From JBCCFK01 sp965262315 (GTDB lineage: Bacteria > Actinomycetota > Acidimicrobiia > Acidimicrobiales > UBA8592): a DNA stretch of 7,922 nucleotides. Shown here in pieces: positions 1 through 4,929 of this stretch (within the stretch, counting starts at the first letter, position 1; each line of letters starts with the position of its first letter). Location: the NCBI GenBank assembly GCA_965262315.1, contig CBDHFJ010000171.1, forward strand, positions 1 to 7,922, in the 5' to 3' direction. Under the pieces are notes generated by a model. The model was not told the DNA's origin and did not search any database. It saw only the letters and a program-made list of their open reading frames with translations. The translations under genes and the position numbers were made by a program.

Positions 1-537
1 GATGGTGACCACGTCTGCTTCCGAGGCCTCGGCCGAGGTCAGCAACTGCTCGCTTCTCGTTCGGAGGTCGGCCACATCGAGCTCGCCCTGGCGCTCGATG
101 TACGCGAGCGCGTACGCGCGCGCCGCGCTGCGGGCGATCGACGGGTCCAGCGACCCCACGGTGATGCGTACGAAGAAGGTGTCGGACACCGAGGACACGT
201 CGAACAACGTGATCTGGTCGAACGCATCCTGGGTGATCCGGGCCTGCACCTCATCACGGACGGCCGAGCCACGGATGAGCTGAATCGCCGACGCGATGAT
301 GCGCTCGGCCTCGGTCGAACTGAGCGAGCTGCCCCCGTCGAAGATCGACGCCTGACCGCTGGGCACCCGGACGTCGGCGCGGGAGACGTAGGTGTCCTCG
401 CCACCGCGCGACAGCATGAACGCCGCGATCACGCCCAACGCCACTGGCACGACGACGTACCAACGCCGACGCAGCAGGGTCTGCAGGTGGCGCCGGGCTT
501 CACCCGGTTCCGCTGCCCCCGAGCTGTCGAACTCCAC
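1..537 (-). CDS. Wzz/chain-length determinant-like membrane protein, partial (N-terminal 179 residues)
   Basis: Likely a polysaccharide co-polymerase of the Wzz/YveK type, which sits in the cytoplasmic membrane and controls the length of exported polysaccharide. The visible part starts with a short cytoplasmic tail rich in charge (LLRRRWY at about residues 21-27), then a single hydrophobic segment at about 26-42. An extracytoplasmic region follows, beginning with a YVSRADVRVP stretch (a usual feature just after the first membrane segment in this family) and continuing as mixed alpha/beta sequence. The reading frame is open to the left edge, so the long coiled-coil region and second membrane helix are not seen. 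The start is GTG at 537-535: an in-frame TAG lies four codons upstream and AGGAG sits 6 nt before it, so no longer form is possible. It is the last visible gene of the minus-strand run, 79 bp after the methyltransferase. The family call rests on topology and the short motif; the exact subfamily and any fused tyrosine kinase domain cannot be judged. Confidence 0.75.
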   Translation of the reverse strand, partial: MEFDSSGAAEPGEARRHLQTLLRRRWYVVVPVALGVIAAFMLSRGGEDTYVSRADVRVPSGQASIFDGGSSLSSTEAERIIASAIQLIRGSAVRDEVQARITQDAFDQITLFDVSSVSDTFFVRITVGSLDPSIARSAARAYALAYIERQGELDVADLRTRSEQLLTSAEASEADVVTI

Positions 538-543
538 TCCGCT

Positions 544-548
544 CTCCT
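544..548 (-). promoter_or_regulatory. Ribosome binding site AGGAG fixing a GTG start
   Basis: AGGAG on the minus strand lies 6 nt upstream of the GTG at 537-535. Together with the in-frame TAG just upstream it fixes the start of the Wzz-like gene. Confidence 0.7.
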
Positions 549-566
549 ACTCCGTGTCCCAACCGG

Positions 567-572
567 AGTGTA
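567..572 (-). promoter_or_regulatory. Possible -10 element (TACACT) for the Wzz-like gene
   Basis: TACACT on the minus strand fits the TANNNT pattern of actinobacterial housekeeping promoters. It lies 29 nt before the GTG start, which would give a short leader. No convincing -35 hexamer is seen at 16-18 nt upstream. The 79-bp gap before this gene (538-616) also holds a 10-bp G/C palindrome (578-587) and nothing else recognisable. Weak evidence. Confidence 0.2.
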
Positions 573-616
573 CCCATGGCCGCGGCCTTGATTCCTTCGG
601 CCACCGAACGACAGCG

Positions 617-1450
617 TCACCCGTGACGGCGTTCGCGGACCCGTGCGGCCACGTCGGCGGCTCGCTCGGCGACAGTGCGCCGGAGCTGTCGCCGCAGCTG
701 GGCGATCCGACCCGGGGTCGCCCCCCCGCCCTCGGCGCCGAAGCGGGTGGTGATGTCGCCCATCTTGAGCGCGATCGGGTGCTCCATCGGGGCCTTCTCG
801 AGCACCACGATGCTGTCGTACCAGTGCATGGCCCGGGTGCTGCGCACGAACCCGTCGATGCGCGGCGGTGCCGATTCGGGCGTGTGCCAGGCGTGCAGCT
901 TGTCGATGAACGTCTTGGTCAACTCGTTGAACGTCCCGGGCTTGCGGTAGCCGCCCCCGTACTTCTGCCAGTACGAAGTGTGGGTGTCCTCGCACACGTA
1001 CAGCCCGTCGGGCTCGATGTGCGGGTACACCTCCTCGAACGTGACGATCTGCTGCTCCATGCTGTGGCCGCCGTCGTCGAGCAGGATGTCGATGCGGGGC
1101 ACGGTCCGCACCAACTCGCGCAGGAAGCTGCGGTCGCTCTGGTCTCCCACGAGGATGGTCGTCTGCTCGTCCTCGAGGTCCTTGTGGCCATCGTGGAGAT
1201 CGACGCCAAAGATCCGCGCCTCGGGACCGAAGTAGTCCTTCCACATCTCGAGCGAGCCGCCGTTGGCGACGCCGATCTCCACGATGTGGACGTCGGTGCC
1301 CCGATAGCGCTCGAAGTATCGGTGGTACACGTCGAGATAGTGGACCCACTTGTTGATCTGACGACCCTCGTGCTGCTGGAACCACGTGCGCAGCGGGTTG
1401 TCCGCCGACGTCGTCCCGGCAGCCAGAGCTGCGTCGCTTGTCTGGTCCAT
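617..1450 (-). CDS. MycE-like class I SAM-dependent, metal-dependent O-methyltransferase (277 aa)
   Basis: Predicted to transfer a methyl group from S-adenosylmethionine to a hydroxyl, here most likely of a sugar in the glycan made by this locus. The SAM-binding motif I is EIGVANGGS at residues 58-66, followed by the acidic end of strand 2 (FGVD, 81-84). DDGGHS (125-130) and CED (153-155) follow. In the macrolide-sugar methyltransferase MycE the metal ligands and catalytic histidine are, from memory, D275, H278, E303 and D304; the spacing here (D126, H129, E154, D155) is identical, so the catalytic set looks complete. The N-terminal INKWVHYLDVYHRYF region is also typical of this group. The ATG at 1450 is preferred because the 39 upstream in-frame residues are arginine-rich and unlike the family; GAGGG lies 10 nt before it. 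The gene sits between the GT-B-like gene (179 bp away) and the Wzz-like gene (79 bp). The acceptor is not known. A C-terminal basic tail (about the last 30 residues, many Arg) is of unknown role. Confidence 0.85.
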   Translation of the reverse strand: MDQTSDAALAAGTTSADNPLRTWFQQHEGRQINKWVHYLDVYHRYFERYRGTDVHIVEIGVANGGSLEMWKDYFGPEARIFGVDLHDGHKDLEDEQTTILVGDQSDRSFLRELVRTVPRIDILLDDGGHSMEQQIVTFEEVYPHIEPDGLYVCEDTHTSYWQKYGGGYRKPGTFNELTKTFIDKLHAWHTPESAPPRIDGFVRSTRAMHWYDSIVVLEKAPMEHPIALKMGDITTRFGAEGGGATPGRIAQLRRQLRRTVAERAADVAARVRERRHG

Positions 1451-1475
1451 GCCGTCCCGTCCCTCGAGGATCCGC

Positions 1476-1495
1476 CATCGCCGCAGCCGGCGATG
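1476..1495 (-). other. Perfect 8-bp hairpin in the methyltransferase leader
   Basis: CATCGCCG and CGGCGATG pair perfectly around a 4-nt loop (GCTG on the minus strand). The structure ends 25 nt before the ATG at 1450, so it would lie in the 5' leader of the methyltransferase mRNA. No T-run follows, so it is not a classical intrinsic terminator. It could be an RNA element affecting translation or mRNA ends, or a protein operator; the sequence alone does not say which. Confidence 0.4.
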
Positions 1496-1545
1496 AGGGT
1501 CAGTGTGGCTGTACCGGCCGGCTCGTCGCAAGGTCGGGCCTCGAC

Positions 1546-1571
1546 CCCAACGGTCGGCTGCGACCATTGGG
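1546..1571 (-). other. Imperfect 11-pair hairpin in the 179-bp gap
   Basis: The outer arms CCCAA/TTGGG and inner arms GGTCG/CGACC are separated by one C-A mismatch (1551/1566) and close on a 4-nt loop (CAGC on the minus strand). It lies midway between the stop of the GT-B-like gene (1630) and the start of the methyltransferase (1450). The rest of the 1451-1629 gap shows no gene. A TTGCGA element is present but no good -10 at standard spacing. Confidence 0.4.
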
Positions 1572-1629
1572 TCGTCCGGCCCACCCGACGCTCGCGCCGA
1601 GTCTCCACCGCGCCACGAGACGACCCGGA

Positions 1630-3036
1630 TCAGCCGGCCGTGAGCTTGATCGAACGGCCGACGCTGAAGCGGAAGCGGTGATCCGAGGCGGCCGCCAACG
1701 CGGCACGAACCGTGCCACGAGCGTCAGGCTCGGTCTGGTCCAGCGCGTCGAGGATGGAGCGAACGGCGGCCTCGTCGAAGAACTTGTCGCCCCGCTCCCA
1801 CTTGGCGGGGGGCGACTGCGTTCGGGTCCGGAAGGACCACTGCGCCGGGATCCGGAGCAGCTCTCGCAGCCGATCGACCGGCTTGCGGTCGGCCGAGCCC
1901 TCTTGGGGGTGATAGTGCAGGACGCGGAGCGCGGATTCGTCCAGCGGCCCGGCGGGCGGGACCGACGTGACCGTGTCGGCTGCACGGACGTGTGCCCTGC
2001 CGTCGAGTGGACCGAAGAGTGCATGCATGAGCTCGGTGGGCCGAGCTCCGGCGGCGTCGATGCCGCTGACGGCCCGGTCGAGGGCAGCCACGGTCTCGTC
2101 GATGTCGGCGCACGGTTCGGTGACCGACTCCACGACCGGCACCCGGCTGCTGGGAATCCAGTCCGGGATGACCGCTGCGACACCTGCCATGGCCGCCTCG
2201 ACCCCGGTGGTGCAGTCGGCGGGCTGGATGACCATCGATGCCCGCAGGATCCAGCCGTCCACGAGACCAGCGGACTCGACCGTCAGGTTCGGGAAGTCGT
2301 CGAAGTGGGCGTCGTAGGTGGCGATCCGCTCGAAGGGATGGGGCCGGTAGACGAATCTGATCTCGGGTCGACGCGCCGCGAGCGCACACGACATCTCGAT
2401 GAAGCCGTCGAGGCCCGCCTGGTCCTTCTCGAACTCGGCCCACAGCAGCTCGCGATCGAGGCCGGTGGCCGCCAGCCGGGCCTCGAACTGGTCCTCGGGC
2501 GTCATGAACTTGGGATTGGCGAAAGGGAAGCTGCCACAAATGAGAACCATCGGACCGTCGGGGAGGTCGCGCGCCGGCGATGCGATCTCGGCCGCCTTGC
2601 GCCACGGCGCCGAGTAGAAGTCCATGCGGGGAGCGCCGGTGACGGTCATCTGGGCCGGACCGTAGTACCCGTTCTCGTGCAGGAAGTCGGCCATGAACTG
2701 GCCCCACGCGCAGTAGGCGTCCACACGATCGCGCACCTCGGCGCGGCGCGACATCTTGGCGGCCAGCAGCTCCGGCTCCTGGAAGACCGCGCCCTCCGTG
2801 TCCAACACCGTGATCCGCACGCCTGCGTCCATGAGCCTCTCGATGAAGGCGTCGTTGGTCGGGCGCAGATAGTTCACCACCAGATGATCCGGCGCGAGCG
2901 CGGGGATCTCACGATGCCGCAGGTTCATGGAACACAGGAACACCTCCTCGCCTCGCAGCGCGAGCTCACGGCCGAGCAGGACCGCACCCGAGAGGTCTCG
3001 AGTCGGGTTGTCGACGATGACGGCAATGCGACTCAT
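1630..3036 (-). CDS. GT-B-like 'surface carbohydrate biosynthesis' protein (468 aa)
   Basis: Resembles the family annotated as 'surface carbohydrate biosynthesis protein' (from memory TIGR04396), found in polysaccharide loci and often near NeuB-type genes; its biochemical reaction is not firmly assigned. Visible features are an N-terminal IVDNPTRDLSG segment (residues 7-17), NYLRPTND (55-62), VLDTEG (77-82), then GAPRMDFY (134-141), CGSFPFANPKF (167-177), RPHPFE (231-236), and TTGVEAAMAGV (276-286). The last two are typical of the C-terminal nucleotide-binding half of GT-B glycosyltransferases and CDP-glycerol-type transferases. No signal peptide or membrane segment is seen, so it is probably cytoplasmic. 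The ATG at 3036 overlaps the stop of the upstream glycosyltransferase by 4 bp (ATGA), and AAGGA lies 9 nt before it; this implies translational coupling. The last roughly 110 residues carry no motif I recognise. Function as a sugar transferase is an inference from the fold-like motifs and the context. Confidence 0.75.
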   Translation of the reverse strand: MSRIAVIVDNPTRDLSGAVLLGRELALRGEEVFLCSMNLRHREIPALAPDHLVVNYLRPTNDAFIERLMDAGVRITVLDTEGAVFQEPELLAAKMSRRAEVRDRVDAYCAWGQFMADFLHENGYYGPAQMTVTGAPRMDFYSAPWRKAAEIASPARDLPDGPMVLICGSFPFANPKFMTPEDQFEARLAATGLDRELLWAEFEKDQAGLDGFIEMSCALAARRPEIRFVYRPHPFERIATYDAHFDDFPNLTVESAGLVDGWILRASMVIQPADCTTGVEAAMAGVAAVIPDWIPSSRVPVVESVTEPCADIDETVAALDRAVSGIDAAGARPTELMHALFGPLDGRAHVRAADTVTSVPPAGPLDESALRVLHYHPQEGSADRKPVDRLRELLRIPAQWSFRTRTQSPPAKWERGDKFFDEAAVRSILDALDQTEPDARGTVRAALAAASDHRFRFSVGRSIKLTAG

Positions 3037-3872
3037 GACGTCGGTTCCTTCCAGAGCGCCCCGCGTCGCGCAGGTCGCCGACTCCGCAGCGGCATGGACA
3101 AGCTGTCCACCCACCGCCACAACGGGGCCACCACGGCGGCGGCGACACCGCTCACGAGCTCGCGCACGGTGGCGCCCAACCCGACTCGGCGCCGATGCCC
3201 CGTCGAGCGGTAGATGCCCATGGCGCTGCGGCTCTCGCGCTGCAGCCCGTCGACCAGTCCGAGGGGCCGGCTGTACACGTAGACCGCGGGGGCCGCGGCG
3301 ACGACGTAGCCGGCCTCAGTGGCCTGAACGCTCCACGCCTTGTCCTCGTCCGAGTCGAGCGCGTCGTCGAACGGGATCCGCTCCCAGACCGAACGCCGGA
3401 ACACACAGCCGCTGGCGATCGGCCCCCGCTTCACCAGTGCAGCCACGTCACCGGCACCGATGGACTGTCGGGCCGGCCAGTCGGCGAGCTCCGAGCGCTT
3501 GTCGGCACGAAGCAGCCGGACCGCCGCGACCGTGGGGTCCGCGAGGGGTGCCGTCGCGTCCTCGAGGAACCGAGGGCCGACCGGAATCGAGTGACCGCTG
3601 AGGACGACGACGGACTCGTAGCTGGTCGCCTCCATACCCCGATTGAGCGAGCCGCCATAGCTGAAGTCCTCCGTGGCGATGGGTACCACGGTGGCCCCGC
3701 GGGAGCTTGCGAACTCGATGCTGCCGTCGGTCGATTCGTTGTCGACCACCACGACCTCGTGAGCAACAGTCTGCGCATCGAGAGCGGCGAAGATCAGCCG
3801 GACGGTCTCCAGCTCGTTGCGGTTGCGAATGATGACGGAGACGGTGGCTGCGGCGTCAGGGCCGACGACCAT
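3033..3872 (-). CDS. Family 2 glycosyltransferase, GT-A fold (279 aa)
   Basis: Predicted to add a sugar from a nucleotide-sugar donor to a growing glycan, in the cytoplasm or at the inner membrane face. The GT2 start is clear: SVIIRNRNE (12-20) and VVVDNESTDGS (41-51), followed by FSYGGSLNRGME (70-81). Where most GT2 enzymes have a DxD-type metal site, this protein has LSGHSIP (91-97), as in some rhamnosyltransferase-like GT2 proteins. GPIASGCVFRRS (150-161) and SDEDKAW (174-180) supply the acidic ED-x-x-W acceptor/base region. The C-terminal 60 residues contain an amphipathic or hydrophobic stretch (GVAAAVVAPLWRWV) flanked by arginines that may touch the membrane. The start is ATG at 3872, only 4 nt after the synthase stop, with no strong Shine-Dalgarno site, so coupling to the upstream gene is likely. 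Its stop overlaps the next start. Donor and acceptor sugars cannot be read from the sequence. Confidence 0.85.
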   Translation of the reverse strand: MVVGPDAAATVSVIIRNRNELETVRLIFAALDAQTVAHEVVVVDNESTDGSIEFASSRGATVVPIATEDFSYGGSLNRGMEATSYESVVVLSGHSIPVGPRFLEDATAPLADPTVAAVRLLRADKRSELADWPARQSIGAGDVAALVKRGPIASGCVFRRSVWERIPFDDALDSDEDKAWSVQATEAGYVVAAAPAVYVYSRPLGLVDGLQRESRSAMGIYRSTGHRRRVGLGATVRELVSGVAAAVVAPLWRWVDSLSMPLRSRRPARRGALWKEPTS

Positions 3873-3876
3873 CTCG

Positions 3877-4749
3877 TCAGCCGACGCGCCGGAGCTTCGC
3901 CCGAATGGGGATCTCCGAGTCGTAGACCCGCTTCACGCCGTCGCCCATGGCGGCCTCGATGACCCGCACGTCACGGACGAGACGCTCCAGCCCACCCGGC
4001 TCCAACGAGGCAGCCTGGTCGGAGCCCCACATGGTGCGGTCGAGGGTGATGTGGCGTTCAAGGAAGGTGGCGCCGAGGCTGGCAGCGGCCAGCGTGGCCT
4101 GCAGTCCACGCTCGTGGCCGCTGTAGCCGATCGGAATCGACGGGTAGCGCTCGCGCAGCGTGTTGATCATCCGGAGGTTGAGTTCCTCGGGGGGACATGG
4201 GTAGGTCGACGTTGCGTGGGCCATGGCCACCGGCGCGCCGCGGAGCACCTCGACCGCATGGTCCACCTGTTCCAGCGTGGACATGCCGGTCGAGATGATG
4301 ATCGGGCGACCGGTGTCGGCGAGGCGGCGCAATAGCTCGTCGTCGGTCAGCGAGGCTGACGCGACCTTGTGGCAGGGCGGATCGAACGTCTCGAGGAAGT
4401 CGACCGAAGGCACGTCCCACGGCGACGCGAACCACTGCAGACCGAGCTCGTCGGCGAGCTCCCCGATCTCGCCGTACTCGTTCTTGCCGAACTCGACCCG
4501 ATGCCGGTAGTCGAGGTACGTCATCGTGCCCCACGGGGTCTCGCGCTCGATCTGCTGCTGGTCCTCGGGGACACAGATCTCCGGTGTCCGCTTCTGGAAC
4601 TTGACCGCGTCGCAGCCGGCCTGAGCTGCGACCCGGACCAGTTCCTTCGCGATCTCGAGATCACCGTTGTGGTTGATCCCGATCTCGCCGATGACGTAGA
4701 TGGGATGACCGTCGCCGATCATGCGTCCGCCGATTGACAGCTCAGTCAC
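3877..4749 (-). CDS. NeuB-family sialic acid-like synthase, barrel only, no SAF domain (290 aa)
   Basis: NeuB enzymes condense phosphoenolpyruvate with an N-acetylated hexosamine (or related sugar) to give a 2-keto-3-deoxy sugar acid such as a sialic, legionaminic or pseudaminic acid. The TIM-barrel motifs are all present: GEIGINHNG (21-29), KFQKR (50-54), WFASPWD (106-112), KVASASLTDD (128-137), STGMST (153-158), HATSTYPCP (178-186), GYSGHERG (208-215) and ERHITLDR (231-238). H212 and H233 are 21 residues apart, as are the metal ligands H215 and H236 of meningococcal NeuB (numbers from memory). Classical NeuB has about 340-350 residues with a C-terminal SAF (antifreeze-like) domain supplying a substrate-binding arginine; this protein stops after IPIRAKLRRVG, before that domain. 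Similar SAF-less proteins of about 285 residues with the same ending exist, so it is probably a natural subfamily, not a truncation. The GTG start at 4749 is chosen because AGGAG lies 6 nt upstream and the family begins here. First gene of the minus-strand operon. The exact product is unknown. Confidence 0.87.
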   Translation of the reverse strand: MTELSIGGRMIGDGHPIYVIGEIGINHNGDLEIAKELVRVAAQAGCDAVKFQKRTPEICVPEDQQQIERETPWGTMTYLDYRHRVEFGKNEYGEIGELADELGLQWFASPWDVPSVDFLETFDPPCHKVASASLTDDELLRRLADTGRPIIISTGMSTLEQVDHAVEVLRGAPVAMAHATSTYPCPPEELNLRMINTLRERYPSIPIGYSGHERGLQATLAAASLGATFLERHITLDRTMWGSDQAASLEPGGLERLVRDVRVIEAAMGDGVKRVYDSEIPIRAKLRRVG

Positions 4750-4755
4750 TGGTCT

Positions 4756-4760
4756 CTCCT
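4756..4760 (-). promoter_or_regulatory. Ribosome binding site AGGAG fixing the GTG start of the NeuB-like gene
   Basis: AGGAG lies 6 nt before the GTG at 4749-4747. An extended frame reaches an ATG-like start about 42 codons upstream, but those residues do not resemble the family, and this site supports the short form. Confidence 0.7.
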
Positions 4761-4795
4761 GTTTCGCCGCCCACGACCGGATGAAGCTGGTGGTG

Positions 4796-4819
4796 AGGAT
4801 AGTGTTCCATGGCTGTTCC
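4796..4819 (-). promoter_or_regulatory. Candidate -10 (TATCCT) with 11-bp-spaced direct repeats for the synthase operon
   Basis: On the minus strand, two copies of GGAACA (4819-4814 and 4808-4803) are 11 bp apart, one helical turn, and run into TATCCT (4801-4796), which fits TANNNT. Transcription from there would leave a leader of about 40 nt before the synthase GTG. No -35 hexamer is seen. The repeats could be a site for a regulator that binds direct repeats, or chance. The whole 4750-4929 gap is the divergent control region for the operon and the ABC exporter gene. Confidence 0.3.
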
Positions 4820-4890
4820 GAGACTGCCAGGGGGCAAGAATCACTACGTCCACTGCGAAGAGACCGCCCCGGCATGCGCCGGCCGCAGCC

Positions 4891-4902
4891 CGTGGATCCA
4901 CG
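4891..4902. repeat. Perfect 12-bp palindrome upstream of the ABC exporter start
   Basis: CGTGGATCCACG is its own reverse complement and lies 27 nt before the ATG at 4930. This is a reasonable size and place for an operator bound by a dimeric repressor, but there is no second copy in the gap and no regulator gene in view. Confidence 0.3.
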
Positions 4903-4929
4903 TCGCCCTGGGGGCTCGTCACGCGCGCC

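Noticed and set aside
578..587. GGCCGCGGCC palindrome before the Wzz-like gene
   Set aside because: Ten-bp all-G/C palindromes are expected by chance in DNA of this composition.
596..608. TTCGG/CCGAA hairpin just after the methyltransferase stop as a terminator
   Set aside because: Only 5 bp with a 3-nt loop and no T-run; too weak to call.
1451..1567. 39-residue N-terminal extension of the methyltransferase
   Set aside because: The residues are Arg-rich and unlike the family, and the stretch contains the two hairpins; ATG at 1450 is the better start.
392..1681. Long plus-strand open frame of 429 codons
   Set aside because: It lies antisense to the methyltransferase and the Wzz-like gene, whose family motifs are clear. 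Its product shows no motif, and it is a by-product of high G+C.
1438..3213. Plus-strand open frame of 591 codons
   Set aside because: Antisense shadow of the GT-B-like gene; composition biased to Arg, Gly, Asp and His with no recognisable domain.
4869..4882. CCGGC/GCCGG 5-bp stem in the divergent region
   Set aside because: Short, G/C only, and not placed near a start or a promoter element.
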